Source: Mesoplasma melaleucae
GTDB lineage: Bacteria > Bacillota_I > Bacilli_A > Mycoplasmatales > Mycoplasmataceae
Direction of reading: 5' to 3'
NCBI RefSeq assembly: GCF_002804105.1
Contig: NZ_CP024964.1
Span: forward strand, 62,001 to 126,000
Length of the DNA stretch: 64,000 nucleotides
This document shows, piece after piece, positions 17,424-30,522 of the stretch (its first letter is position 1; every line of letters starts with the position of its first letter). Both the position numbers and the translations under genes were made by a program. The notes under the pieces are model-generated. The model searched no databases. It was not told the DNA's origin and saw nothing but the letters and a program-made list of their open reading frames with translations.

Positions 17424-20255
17424 ATGGCATCAGACAAAAGTTTACTTCGAATGTATGGAAAATACGCGAACGAAATTCTTTCATTAGAATCAGAAATGAA
17501 AAAACTTAAAAATGAAGATTTTGCGATCAAAACTCAAGAATTTAAAGACAGAATTGCTAATGGTGAAAATATTGATGACTTGCTTGTTGAAGCATATGCA
17601 TTAGCCAGAGAAGCAGCAAACCGTGTTTTAGGTTTAAATGCCTATAAAGTTCAATTAGTTGGAGCAATTATTCTTCACTTTGGTGATATAGCAGAAATGA
17701 AAACTGGGGAAGGTAAAACTTTAACAGGATTATTCTCTGCATACTTAAACAGTTTATCAGGTAAAGGTGTTCACATCGTTACTGTCAACGAATACTTATC
17801 AAGACGTGACTCTGAAATAAATGGTCAAGTTTTTGACATGTTAGGAATAACAGTTGGATTAAATGGCACAAGAATGCCAAAACACTTAAAAAGAAGTGCA
17901 TATTTAGCTGATGTTACATATACAACTAATGCTGAATTAGGTTTTGATTATTTAAGAGATAACATGGTTGTTGATAAAGAGCATAAAGTGCAAAGAGGCT
18001 TAAACTATGCAATTATTGATGAGGCTGACTCAGTACTTATTGATGAGGCTAGAACTCCATTAATTATTTCTGGAGGATCATCTTCAAGAATTAATTTATA
18101 TAAAGCTGCAGATGAATTTGCACAAAAAGTTAATGAAAAAGAAGATATTGATATTGATTTAGAAACAAAACAAGTTTATTTAACAGAAACAGGAATGAAA
18201 AAAGCGAAAGACTTTTTTTCATTGGAAAACTTATTCGCTTTAGAAAATACTGAAATTTTTCACTTAATCTTGAATGCATTAAAAGCGCACTTTACATTTA
18301 AAGAAGGTGTTGAATATACAGTTGTGACTGGTGAAGTTGAGTTAATTGACCAATTTACAGGAAGAATTTTAAAAGGTCGTGCTTATTCTGATGGATTACA
18401 ACAAGCAATTCAAGCAAAAGAAAAAGTTGAAATTGAAGAAGAAACAACAACATTAGCAACAATTACCTACCAAAACTTCTATCGTTTATATGCAAAACTA
18501 TCAGGTATGACAGGAACTGCTAAAACTGAAGAAGAAGAATTTATTAAAATTTATAATACAAGAGTTGTTGTTTGTCCAACTAATAGACCAGTTATTAGAA
18601 AAGATGAACCAGATTATACTTTTGGTACAAAACATGCAGCACTTAAAAAGTTAATTCATGATATTAAAGTTGTAAATAAAATTGGTAATCCAATCTTGAT
18701 CGGTACTACTAGTGTTGAGTCATCAGAACAAATTGCTAGATACTTAGAAAAAGCTGGATTACATTTTGAAATGATTAATGCTAAGAACCACGATCGAGAA
18801 GCTGATATTGTTGCTCAAGCAGGTCAATTAAAAGCAATTACATTAGCAACTAACATGGCTGGGCGTGGAACAGATATTAAATTAAGTAAAGAAGTAAAAG
18901 AACTTGGTGGTTTATTTGTATTTGGTGTAGAACGAAATGAAGCTAGACGTATTGATAATCAATTACGAGGAAGAAGTGGTCGTCAAGGAGATCCAGGAAC
19001 ATCAAGATTCTATATTTCAATGGAAGATGATTTAATGATTCGTTTTGCCTCACCAAGAGCAAGAAAAAGCTTCTTAAGTTTAGGTGATGAACATATTAAA
19101 TCTAAGTTCTTTACTAGAGCTGTTACAAATGCTCAGAAAAAATTAGAAGGATTAAATTTTGATCAACGTAAAAACGTTTTAGACTATGACAACATTTTAG
19201 CTCAACAACGTGAAGCAATGTATAAACAACGTGATTCAATCTTAGATGCTGAAAACTTGAAAATAGTTATCAAGAAATTCCAAATTACAGTTGCATACGA
19301 ATTAATTGAAGAAAATTCAGAAATTGTGCATGGTGAAAAAACACTTAACGCAGAAAAACTATTAAACGCAATTGATGGAAAATTTGTAGCACACAAACGA
19401 TTTGTAGCAAAAGATTTCTATAATAAAGAAAAAATGAATTTAGCAGTGCAAATTGCTGAAGCGATGTTAGAATTCTATAAAGCAAGAGTTATTGATATTC
19501 CTGAAGATGTAGTTTTACAAATGGAAAGAAAAAATGTTTTATCTTCATTTGATAAATACTGAACAAGACATATCGATATTGCTTCAAAATTAAAAGTTGG
19601 TATTTATTTACAACAATATGCCCAAAATAACCCGTTAGCAGTTTATGTTGAACAAGCAACAGAATTATTTAATAAAACAAAAATTTATATTGCATCAGAA
19701 GTTGTTGATATTCTATCAAAAATTATTTTAAAAGATCCAGAACAAGTAGTTGAACCTCAAAAAATTGAAATCACTGATCAAATCATTGATGATATTTTAG
19801 AAACAACAGGATTAACAAAAGCAAACATTAATAACCAAGATATTAATGCTAAATTTGATGAATTAATTAGTCAAACTAATGATCAAAATCAAATTAAAAA
19901 ATTATCTATTCAACGTGATATTATGTTAGGACTTGTAATTGAAATTCAAAAACGTAGAGAAAACTCAGGAAATCAAACAGTAAATTTAGGTAAAGATGAA
20001 ATTGATGAAATGCTTAAATTATTAAACATTGATGATATTGGTAATGCTACAAGAGAAGAAATTCTTAACAAGGTCGAAGAAAAACTAAAAACATGTGAAA
20101 ATGATGAACAAAGAAATATTGTTAATATTGCCAAAGAAGTAATAATAGCATTACATGAACAAATTGAATTAATTAAAAAAGATGCAAGTTCTTTGAAATC
20201 AGTTATTGACGATGATAAAGACGGTGGAGAAATTGCGAAAGTAAGAATTGGTTAG
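17424..20255 (+). CDS. secA: Protein translocase ATPase SecA
   Basis: 943 aa, longer than the roughly 840 of Bacillus. The motor drives preproteins through SecYEG at the membrane. Helicase motifs: MKTGEGKTLTG (Walker A), IIDEADSVLIDEARTPL (DEAD box), LIGTTSVESSE, TLATNMAGRGTDIKL, and the arginine finger region QLRGRSGRQGDPG. The C-terminus carries extra helices (about residues 715-943) and ends in an Asp/Lys stretch without the Cys-rich zinc motif of many SecA proteins. One TGA Trp at base 19560. AGGAGG ribosome-binding site. secG, secE and the lipoprotein genes are in the same window. Confidence 0.97.
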
Positions 20256-20290
20256 AACTAAACACTAGAATAAACTCTAGTGTTTTAGTC
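20256..20290 (+). terminator. Terminator after secA
   Basis: ACTAAACACTAGA pairs with TCTAGTGTTTTAGT around ATAAAC, a long stem, directly after the stop codon. The T run is short, so some read-through into uvrB is possible. Confidence 0.75.
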
Positions 20291-20324
20291 ATTATAAAAA
20301 TTTAGGAGAGATAGGAGGGAAAAA

Positions 20325-22328
20325 ATGAAATATATAAGTGATAAAAAGTTTGAACTAAAAAGTAATTTTCAACCTGATGGAGATCAACCAAAAGCAATTG
20401 AAAAATTATTAAAAGGTTTAAAAGAAAATAAAAAACATCAAGTTTTATTAGGTGCAACCGGAACTGGTAAAACTTTTACAATGGCAAATATTATTAAAGA
20501 AATTAATAAGCCAACATTGGTTTTAGCACATAATAAAACATTAGCAATGCAACTTTATTATGAGTTAATGGAATTCTTCCCAAATAACAGAGTTGAATAC
20601 TATGTTTCAAATTTCGATTTTTTCCAACCAGAAGCATATAAACCGGCAACAGATTTATATATTAATAAAGATGCGAGAATTAACATGGAATTAGACATGT
20701 TAAGAATGAGCGCAATGAATGCATTGTCTATTGAAAATGACACAATTGTTGTAGCATCAGTTGCAGCAATTTATCCAGCTCAAGATCCTGTCCAATATGC
20801 ATCAAGTTTCTTTGAATTAAAAGTAGGGCAAAAGTTTTCAAAAAGACAATTGTTAACTTATTTAGTTAAAACAGGATATACAAGAAATGATATAGAAAAT
20901 GCACCAGGAACATTTAGTGTAAAAGGTGATGTAATTAAAGTGGTACCAGGATGATCTTTATCAGCAATGTATCGTTTTTCACTATTTGATGAGCATATTG
21001 AAATGATTGATATGTTAAATATTGTAACTGGAGCTTTAATTGAAAGAATTTCAACAGTTACAATTTATCCAGCGCAAGCTTATATAACTCCAGAAGATAA
21101 ATTAAAACAAGCATGCTTAAACATTAGAGAAGAATTAACAGTAAGAGTTAATGAGTTTAAAGAAGAAGGTAAGCTATTAGAAGCCGAAAGACTAGATCAA
21201 CGTACAAGATATGATTTAGAAAGCTTAGAAGAATTTGGTTTTTGTAGTGGAATTGAAAATTATTCAGCGCATTTAGATTTTAGAGCGTCAGGAGAAACAC
21301 CTTATTCATTACTTGATTACTTTAAAGGTGATTTTTTAACAATTATTGATGAGTCACACATTATGGTTCCACAAGTAAGAGGTATGTATAATACTGATCA
21401 TAGTAGAAAACAAACACTTGTTGAATATGGATTTAGATTACCATCAGCTTTAGATAATAGACCATTAAACTTTGAAGAGTTCACAGGTAAATTACAACAA
21501 GTTATTTATACATCAGCAACACCTGGTGATTATGAACTTGATCTTGTTAATAATGAAGTAGTAGAACAAATCATTAGACCTACAGGATTATTAGATCCAG
21601 TGATTGAAGTTAAACAAACTGAAGGGCAAATTGAAGATATCATTGAACAAATTCACCAACGAAGAAAGGTTAATGAAAAAGTATTTATTACAACTTTAAC
21701 AATTAGAATGAGTGAAGATTTAACAAGTTATTTACAAGAAAGAAACATTAAAGTTGCATATCTACACTCAGAATTAAAAACACTTGAAAGAAGTGAAATT
21801 TTAAACGACTTAAGACGCGGAATTTATGATGCAGTTGTTGGAGTTAACTTATTACGTGAAGGTTTAGACTTACCAGAAGTTAGTTTAGTTTGTGTATTAG
21901 ACGCAGACAAACAAGGATTCTTAAGAAATACAAAATCATTGATTCAAACTGCGGGTAGAGCAGCTAGAAATGCTAATGGTAAAGTAATCTTTTATGCTGA
22001 TACTATTTCAACAGCAATGCAAGAAGCAATAAATGAAACAAACCGTAGACGCTCAATTCAAGAAGCATATAACAAAGAACATAATATTACACCAGTAACA
22101 ATTAGCAAAAAAATTAATCAATCAACATTGACTGAAGCAACAAGAAAAGAACTTGATAATATTAAAAAACAAAAAACTGCTAAAGGTAAAAAACAAGCAT
22201 ATCAAAAAACAATTGATGATATCAGAGCAGAAATGATTCAAGCGGCAAAGGATTTAGATTTTGAAAAAGCTGCTGTTTTAAGAGACACAATAATTGAGTT
22301 AGAAGCTAAAAAGAACGAGGTAAAATAA
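20325..22328 (+). CDS. uvrB: Excinuclease ABC subunit B
   Basis: 667 aa, full length. Damage-verifying helicase-like ATPase of nucleotide excision repair, loaded by UvrA and then partner of UvrC. Visible: LLGATGTGKTFTMAN (Walker A), VSNFDFFQPEAY with the start of the beta-hairpin, TIIDESHIMVPQ (Walker B), GVNLLREGLDLPEVSLV, and a C-terminal UVR motif (IRAEMIQAAKDLDFEKAA) that contacts UvrC. The stop overlaps the uvrA ATG (TAATG). GGAGGG ribosome-binding site. Confidence 0.97.
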
Positions 22329-25177
22329 TGGAAAATAAAATAGTAATAAAAGGCGCTAGAGAAAATAATTTAAAAAATGTTGATCTAGAAATTCCTAAAA
22401 ATAAATTAGTTGTTTTCACTGGATTAAGTGGTAGTGGTAAATCATCATTAGCTTTTTCAACAATTTATGCTGAAGGTAGAAGAAGATATATTGAATCATT
22501 ATCAGCATATGCTAGACAATTTTTAGGTGGAAATGAAAAACCTGATGTTGACTCAATTGAGGGATTAAGTCCAGCTATTTCAATTGATCAAAAAACAACA
22601 TCACATAACCCACGTTCAACTGTTGGTACAGTAACAGAAATATATGATTATTTAAGATTATTGTATGCAAGAGTAGGAACACCATATTGTATTAATGGGC
22701 ATGGACAAATTCATGCAGCAACAATTAAAGAAATTATTAATAATATTAAAAATACCACACAAGATAATGAACAAGTTTATGTTTTATCTCCAGTTGTTAG
22801 AGACAAAAAAGGAAGTCACAAAGATTTATTTGTTAAATTATTAGCTGAAGGATTCATTAGGGTTTTAATTAATGGTGAAGTTAAAATGCTTGAAGAAGAA
22901 ATTTTGCTTAATAAAAACTTAAGACATAATATCGATATTGTTGTTGATCGTTTGATTTATCATAATGATGATGAAATACATTCAAGACTATTTTCAGCTA
23001 TTGAAATTGCACTACAATATTCAAATGGTTTAGTAAAAATCAAATATCCAGAAACAAAAAATAAAGAAGATAACTTATTCTCAAACTCATACTCATGTAA
23101 TGTTTGTGGATTTAATATTCCAGAATTAGAACCAAGACTATTTTCATTTAATGCGCCTTTAGGAGCTTGTGGAGATTGTGATGGTTTAGGAGTTAGATTG
23201 GTATCAGATCCAGAATTAATTATTCCTGATAAATCATTATCAATTAATCAAGGAGGAGTTTTATATTTTAAAAATCTTATAAATACTGATAACTTAGAAT
23301 GGCAAAAATTTAAAACTCTTTGTGATTACTATTATATTGATATGAACTTACCAATTGAGCAATTAACTAATAAACAAATTAAAGCTATTTTAAAAGGTAG
23401 TGAAGAACAAATTGAAATTAAGTTACTAAGTACTAGTGGAAGAAGATATGATTCATATGATTTTGTTGAAGGAGTAGCTGAGTTAATTCAAAGAAGATAT
23501 TTTGAAACTAAATCTGAAGAAGTTAGAAAATGATTTACAAAATTTATGTCATCAAGTACTTGTCAATCATGTGAAGGAGCAAGATTAAATCCAACAGCAT
23601 TATCAATTAAAATTGCTGATAAAAACATTTTTGACTTTACTAAAATGAGTATTCAAGCTGAATTAGAATTTATTTTAAATGTTAATTTAACTCAAACGCA
23701 AGCTCAAATTGCAAATCTAGTTTTAACTGAAATCACAAATAGAATTAGTTTTTTAAATGAAGTTGGTTTAGGTTATTTAGATTTAGCAAGAACAGCTACA
23801 ACATTATCTGGTGGGGAAGCACAGAGAATTAGACTAGCAAAACAAATTGGTAGTCAATTAACAGGAATTTTATATGTACTTGATGAACCATCAATTGGAT
23901 TACACCAAAGAGATAACGATAAATTAATTAAAACTCTAAAACACTTACGTGATTTAGGAAATACATTAATTGTTGTTGAACACGATGAAGATACAATGAA
24001 AACAGCTGATTGAATTGTTGATGTTGGCCCACGAGCTGGAGAACATGGTGGAGAAATTACTTTTAGTGGAACATATGATCAGATTTTAAAATCAGATACT
24101 ATTACAGGAAGATATTTATCAGGTAAAGAAACTATTTCAGTTCCTAAAAAACGCAGAGTTGGAAACGGACAAAAAATTGATATTGTAGGGGCTAGAGAAA
24201 ATAACCTTAAAAATATTAATGTAAGCATACCTTTAAATAAATTTATTGCTATAACTGGAGTTAGTGGTAGTGGTAAATCAACATTACTTGAAGATATTAT
24301 TTATAAAGGGATTAAAAAGAACTTAGCAAAAGAAACAATCATAACTGGTAAATTCAGTAAAATGAATGGATTAGAAAATATTGATAAAGTTATTTTTATT
24401 TCACAAGAACCAATTGGTAAGACACCAAGATCAAACCCAGCAACTTATACTAGTGTATTTGATGATATTAGAGATTTATTTACAAACTTGCCAGAAGCTA
24501 AAATTAGAGGATACAAAAAAGGTAGATTCTCATTTAACGTTCCAGGTGGAAGATGTGAACATTGTTATGGTGACGGAGTTATTACAATTTCAATGCAATT
24601 TATGCCAAGTGTAGAAGTTGTTTGTGAAATTTGTGAAGGAAAAAGATATAACGATGAAACTTTACAAGTTAAATTTAAAGAAAAAACAATTGCAGATGTT
24701 TTAAATATGACAGTTGAAAGTGCAGCAGCCTTTTTTGAAAATATTCCAAGTATTAAAGATAAATTAGACACAATTTTAGAAGTTGGTTTAGGTTATATTA
24801 GATTAGGTCAATCTGCTACAACATTATCTGGTGGAGAAGCTCAAAGAATTAAACTATCTACATACTTACTAAAAAAACAAACTGGTAAAACTATGTTTTT
24901 ATTAGATGAACCAACAACTGGTTTACACATTGATGATGTAAAAAGATTAGTTCACGTTTTAAATAAATTAGTTGATTTAGGAAATACAGTAGTTGCAATT
25001 GAACATAACTTAGATTTCATTAAAGTAGCTGATCACGTGATTGATTTAGGTCCGGAAGGTGGAATTGGTGGAGGTCTAATTGTTGCAGTAGGAACACCTG
25101 AACAAGTAGCTGATACTAAAGGTTCATACACTGGAGCTTACTTAAAAGGATATCTATATAATGATTTCAGTAAATAA
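22328..25177 (+). CDS. uvrA: Excinuclease ABC subunit A
   Basis: 949 aa, full length, the damage sensor of excision repair. Two ABC modules: Walker [16 protein letters not shown] and [14 protein letters not shown]; signatures [14 protein letters not shown] and [14 protein letters not shown]. Two zinc fingers are intact: CNVCGF with GACGDC, and CEHCYGDG with VCEIC. Trp codons TGA at 23531 and 24011. Co-translated with uvrB (1-base overlap) and overlapping folC by 17 bases, so repair and folate genes share one transcript. Confidence 0.97.
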
Positions 25178-26267
25178 TTATTTAATTCCGATTCAACAAA
25201 GATTTCAAAAAGAATATAACTTAGGTAAAGTTTTAAAACTATTAAATAATATTGAAAAAGAAATTCCAATTATTAACGTAGTTGGAACAAATGGAAAAGG
25301 AAGTACTTCTTTTTTCTTATCGCATGGATTAAAAACAAAATATAAAAAAGTAGGTTTGTTTATTTCACCAGCATTTTTATATCATAATGAAAGAATTCAG
25401 ATTAATAATGAGCCAATCAGTGATGATAATTTATATAAATACATTGCAAGAATTGAAACTTATATTAAAGAATATAATTTAACATTTTTTGAAATTTGAA
25501 CTTTAATCGCAATTTTATATTTTTACGATAATAAAGTTGATATAGCAGTAATTGAAGCAGGAATTGGTGGAATCAAAGATTCAACTAACTTATTTTCAAA
25601 TCAAATTGCTGCATTACTAACTTCAGTTTCTTTTGATCACACTGAAATATTGGGTAACTCAATCGAAGAAATCATTTATCAAAAAGTTAATATTGTTAAA
25701 GATAATTCATTTTTAATTGTAAGTAATGATAATGAACAATATATGAATGTTATTACAAAATCACTGCACCAAAATGCAAAAACATTTTTGGCTGATAAAT
25801 ATCAAGATGAACAAATCGAATATCAAAAAGGTAATAAAGGGCTTGTTAAATTTATTCTTGAAAGGTTAAAGATTACAGATTTTTCTTGTTTAAAACTTAA
25901 ACCAATGACAGGAAGATTTACAGAACTTAACTATAAAAATAAACAAATTATTATTGATGGTGCACATAATGTTGATGGAATTAATGCACTTATTAGTAGT
26001 GTTAAAAATAAAGATGACTGAAATATTTTATATGGAGCAATTGAAGGAAAAGAACATGATAAAATATTAAAAGTTTTAGATGAAAATTTTAAAAATGTTA
26101 ACATAACTAATTTTGATTTTAATAAAGCTTGAGACATTAATAATATTAATCACTCAAATAAAGTAGATGATTGAAAAGAGTTTATTGAAGCTTCTGATAA
26201 AAACTTAATTATTTGTGGAAGTTTGTATTTTATCCCTCAAGTCTTTACATATTTAACTAAAAAATAA
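25161..26267 (+). CDS. folC: Folylpolyglutamate synthase / dihydrofolate synthase
   Basis: 368 aa, slightly short for the family (about 420). Adds glutamate to folates and traps them in the cell. Mur-ligase fold: ATP loop VVGTNGKGSTSFFL, FISPAFLYHNERIQIN (omega-loop region), VIEAGIGGIKDSTN, TSVSFDHTEILG, MTGRFTELNYKNKQIIID then GAHNVDG. No folate synthesis genes are nearby, so folate is presumably imported, in agreement with the ECF S-component directly downstream. The start overlaps uvrA by 17 bases. Confidence 0.92.
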
Positions 26268-26281
26268 AAGGAGGGCATTGC

Positions 26282-26956
26282 ATGCTGTTTTGAACAACAA
26301 ATATTATTGCTGCTGCACTTATCATTGCCATGTTTTTTATCGGAATGTTAATTGATAAAATACATGCTAAAAAATTCACAGTTAAAAACATTGCATTATT
26401 AGGTTTAATAGTTGCTTTAAGTATCATTCTTACTAATGTTATTGGATATTCTAGTGTTTTTGGTTTTAGAATAATGATTGGTAACTTTATGATATTTTTT
26501 GCAGGTATGGTTTTTGGTCCACTTGGTGGAATTATGGCTGGTTTTTGTTCAGATTTAGTTGGATCAATGATCAATATATCAGGTATGTTTCATTTTGGTT
26601 TTATGTTTGCCAAAGTGTTTATTGGCTTTTGTGGTGCCATGGTATTTATTTTTAAAAAAAATAATTTATGATTTGCAAAAATGATTTTCTTTTTAATATT
26701 CAGTTTAGCTATAACAAGTTTTTTAATTACACCAATTTGTTTAGTAGCTAGTGGATTTGGCAGTTTGGCAGGTATTAATTTTGTTAAAAAAACAATTATT
26801 TTACCTATTGAACTAGTAATTTTTATTCCAAGTATTTATGCTTGTTTAAAAATATCCAGCATATTATTAAGAAGTGAAATTCAACAACCCTCACAACCAT
26901 GATTTTTAAGACATGGACAACTAAACTTTATAATTAAAAAAAGTGCGAAAGAATAA
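26282..26956 (+). CDS. folT: ECF transporter S-component, probably for folate
   Basis: 224 aa, six predicted membrane spans, GGAGGG ribosome-binding site 6 bases before the ATG. The substrate-binding subunit of an energy-coupling factor importer; it needs the shared EcfA/EcfA'/EcfT module, which is not in this window. The arrangement ALLGLIVALSIILTNVIG, FRIMIGNFMIFFAGMVFGPLGGIMAGFCSDLVG is like FolT-type S-components. The folate assignment rests on this resemblance plus its place 14 bases after folC. The C-terminal tail is basic and cytoplasmic. Confidence 0.75.
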
Positions 26957-27042
26957 TTTGACTTTTTATGTTATTTAAATACTAATCATTATTTAGCAAA
27001 CAAATATAGTAAAATTATAATAATAAAAAAGGAGCTAAGTAA

Positions 27043-27975
27043 ATGAGTAAATTAACTATCAAAGAATTAGTAAAAAAATTTAATTTTGAAATTATTGCAG
27101 GTGCAGATTACATGGATAATGAAATTACTGTGTATGGTTTAAACCGTGCAGGTTTAGAGCTAACTGGATATTTCAATGAAAAAGAAGATAAAAAACACAA
27201 GCGTGCTATTTTAATGTCATCAAAAGAAAATAATTTTATGTCACAATTTTCAGATATTGAAGCATGTGAAAAGTATAAAAACTTAATTAAAATGGGAGCA
27301 CCAGTAATTATTATTACTCAAAAATTTACTGATGAAAGATTAAACAAAGTTGCAAAAGAATTGAACTTTCCTTTATTAAAAATTAACTATCCATCAACAA
27401 GTGAACTAACTCAAAAAATATTAGATATGTATGATTTATATTTCGCTCCAACTATTGAAGTTCATTCAACATTAATGAATATATTTGGAAAAGGAGTTTT
27501 AATCTTTGGTCAATCAGGAATTGGTAAATCAGAGGTTTCATTAGAATTAATGAAAAAGAATCACTTATTTATTGGAGATGACAGAATCATTGTTTCAAAT
27601 AGAAATAGTGAATTATTTGGTAAATCACACCCATTACTTCAAAATTTAATTGAAGTAAGAGGAATTGGAATTATTGATATTTCAAAAGTTCAAGGACAAC
27701 AATTAATCATGCCAGAAACAAAAATTCATATGGTGATTGAATTATTCAAATTCCAAGAAGGTGGAATTGACAATACTGACAGATTAGGAAACGAATGAAC
27801 TCAAAAAGATTTCTTAGGACTAAAAATTCCTTACTTAAGAGTTCCAGTTAGTGCTGGACGTAACTTAGCAAATATTATTGAAGCTGCTGTTGGGCAATTG
27901 AAAGTTAATGAAAGTTCTGATGCACAAGACATTATTGAATTATTAGCAAAAAGAAGCAATGAATTAACAGAATAG
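27043..27975 (+). CDS. hprK: HPr kinase/phosphorylase
   Basis: 310 aa, normal length. Phosphorylates and dephosphorylates HPr on Ser46, coupling sugar uptake to metabolic state. Walker A GQSGIGKSEVSLEL (about residue 156), IGDDRIIV with the metal-binding Asp, and the HprK signature EVRGIGIIDI (about residue 205). One TGA Trp at 27796. Head of the hprK-lgt-trxB-lgt-whiA cluster, a layout common in Firmicutes and mollicutes. AAGGAG ribosome-binding site. Confidence 0.96.
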
Positions 27976-27982
27976 AGGAAAC

Positions 27983-29578
27983 ATGTGAAACAAATACGAG
28001 GATTTTTACAGATGAATAAATACTTCGAATAAAACACCTGAAGACATCCGTCTTCTTTTTGGTCTTGTTCCTGCATATCCTGTATTTATGTTTTTAGGTA
28101 TTTGTTTAGTAATACTAATTACTGTAATACAAATGAATAAAAGAAAAATTACATTAAGAGAGTTAGAAATTGGAATTGTTATAATTATTCCACTTGGTAT
28201 TATCGGTGGTACTTTTTTTGGAAAGATATTTTTACCAAATTATCAAAACTGGTCAAACTTTTATAAAGCATTTTACTTTTGACAACCAGGTATGTCATTC
28301 TTTGGTGCAATAGGTTTAGGTTCAGTTGCTGGATTTGGTTGATTTTACAAAAGAAGTAAGACAACTCAAATTTCAATGTGAGTTTATTTAGATTTGATAC
28401 TGGTGAATATTTTATTAGGACATGCACTTGGTAGGTGGGGGAATTTATATAATCAAGAAATTTTAGGACATGCAGTTAGTTATGAGAGTATTTCATGATT
28501 ACCAAGTTTTATCAGAAACAGATTATTTTATTTCCCATCGTTAGTAAATTTTACTGATAGTGCAGGAAATTCACTTTATGCAGATCCAACATGATGAATA
28601 AGAATGTTTTATTCTGATGGTTCTTTAAATCCTGTTTATACACAACAATGATCATACAATGGACAAACATTATATGATGTAATGAGAAGCTCAATTCAAT
28701 ATAGAGTCCCATTATTTTTAATTGAAGGATTAGGTAATGTTTTATTATGATTATTAATTACTTTTGGAGTTAGAAATATTAATAGATTTGCTAACAGAAA
28801 AAATAATCCATGAAAACTTGAACCAGAAGCATATCCTTGTTTATGAAATCCAAAATATAAAACTATTTCAGAAGACAAATTAAAAGATTGATATACATTA
28901 GCACCTGTAAAATATAGAAAAGTTAAAAAACAAACTGAAAATGGTGAAACATATGAGTTAACCATGAGTTTAAGAAGTGTATGAAATAAGGCTTATTATT
29001 GGGTTGAGCCTAATTATGAAGCAAATCAAAATTTGTATGCTCAAATTGAAGAATGAAAAAATGATTTATATAATACAACGCTAAAATATCAAAATGATAA
29101 AAAACAATTAAAAGTTAAATTGCAAAAACTAAAAATTGATTTTGATAAAAAACTTAAATTTACTAAACAAAATTTACAAGAGCAATTAAAAGTTGAATAC
29201 AAACAAAATGTTGCTTTAGAAAAAATGAAGATTAAAGAAAAAAAACAAGAACTTAGTGCAAAATTTGCATTTGATGAAAGGTATTTAAACATAAATCCGT
29301 TTAGTAGAAAATTAGAACAAGCTAATAATCCAAATAACTTTATAGTTACTAGATGTGGTGTGTCTGCTGGTTGATATGTGCTTGGTTATGGTATACTAAG
29401 AACAATATTAGAAACACAAAGACAAGCAACAGAATACATGATTCAAAATCATGTAGTAGCAAACTTTTTGGTTTTAAGTTTAATAATACTAACAGGAATA
29501 ATGATTATTGTAATAACTCAATTTGTTAGTCCATATAGATGAAGGGAAGTAGGATGATTATATGAAAAAACATACTAA
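27983..29578 (+). CDS. Lgt-family protein, paralogue 1, lacking the conserved His
   Basis: 531 aa, against about 270-300 for bacterial Lgt. A polytopic membrane protein with the Lgt signature [18 protein letters not shown] well preserved. At the family block G-G-M-S-F-H-G-G, whose His is essential in E. coli Lgt (H103), it reads [10 protein letters not shown], with Phe107 at the His position. A cytoplasmic insertion of about 180 residues with a strong Lys-rich coiled coil (about residues 350-430) sits before the last membrane spans. Follows hprK by 7 bases and overlaps trxB by 17. Either a regulatory or partner subunit, or an enzyme with changed chemistry; the true Lgt is probably the copy at 30523. 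Confidence 0.8.
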
Positions 29579-30497
29579 TGAAAATTTAAAAGACATATTA
29601 ATTATTGGTGGTGGTCCTGCTGGATTAACTGCAGGTGTTTATGCTGCTAGAGCTGGAATGAAAACTATCATTTTAGAAAAAGAAGCACCAGGAGGAAAAA
29701 TGGTTAAAACAGATACAATCGAAAACTACCCAGGATTTGATAGTATTAAAGGTCCTGATCTTGCTTTAAAAATGTATATGCAAGTAATTAACTTAGGTGC
29801 TGAATTTGTTTATGATGAAGTAATTAAAATTGAAAAAAACGAAGAAACATTTACAGTAACAACAAGAAATGGTCAAACAATTGAAGCATTAAGTGTAATT
29901 GTTGCAACTGGAACATTAGAAAATAAATTAGGTATTCCTGGAGAAGATCAATTGTATGGTAAAGGTGTAAGTTATTGTGCAGTTTGTGATGGTGCATTCC
30001 ACAAAGGAAATCCTGTTGTAATTGTTGGGGGAGGATACTCAGCAGTTGAAGAAGGAATTTATTTAAGTAAATTTGTAAGTAAATTATATGTTGTTGTTAG
30101 AAAAGATCACTTTAGAGTTGATCCTGTAACATTATCAAAATTAGAACAATTAGATAATGTTGAATTTATTATGAACACAGTTGTTAAGAAAGTAAACGGA
30201 GCAGAAAAAGTTGAATCTGTTGAAATTGAAAACGCTTTAACAAAAGAAACTAAGACTTTAAATGTAACTGGTCTATTTCCATACATTGGTGCAACACCAG
30301 TAACTCAATTTTTAGAAAACTTAAATTTAAATAAGAGTGAAGGTTATTTAACAGGAGATGCTAAATTAAAATCTAATGTTAAGGGATTATTTATTGCAGG
30401 GGATGTTAGAGAGGTTCCATTAAGACAAATAGCAATTGCTGCTGGAGATGGAGCTTTAGCAGGTCAAATGGCAGTAAACTATGTACAAGAATTGTAG
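29562..30497 (+). CDS. trxB: Thioredoxin reductase
   Basis: 311 aa, normal length. NADPH- and FAD-dependent, keeps thioredoxin reduced. FAD site [19 protein letters not shown] at the N-terminus, redox pair CAVCDG (about residues 139-144), NADPH site [17 protein letters not shown], and the C-terminal FAD block [23 protein letters not shown]. No TGA codons in the gene. It is set between two lgt genes and overlaps the first, so all three are one operon. Confidence 0.96.
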   Translation: MKKHTNENLKDILIIGGGPAGLTAGVYAARAGMKTIILEKEAPGGKMVKTDTIENYPGFDSIKGPDLALKMYMQVINLGAEFVYDEVIKIEKNEETFTVTTRNGQTIEALSVIVATGTLENKLGIPGEDQLYGKGVSYCAVCDGAFHKGNPVVIVGGGYSAVEEGIYLSKFVSKLYVVVRKDHFRVDPVTLSKLEQLDNVEFIMNTVVKKVNGAEKVESVEIENALTKETKTLNVTGLFPYIGATPVTQFLENLNLNKSEGYLTGDAKLKSNVKGLFIAGDVREVPLRQIAIAAGDGALAGQMAVNYVQEL

Positions 30498-30522
30498 TTA
30501 TCTTTAGGAAAGGAGAACAACT

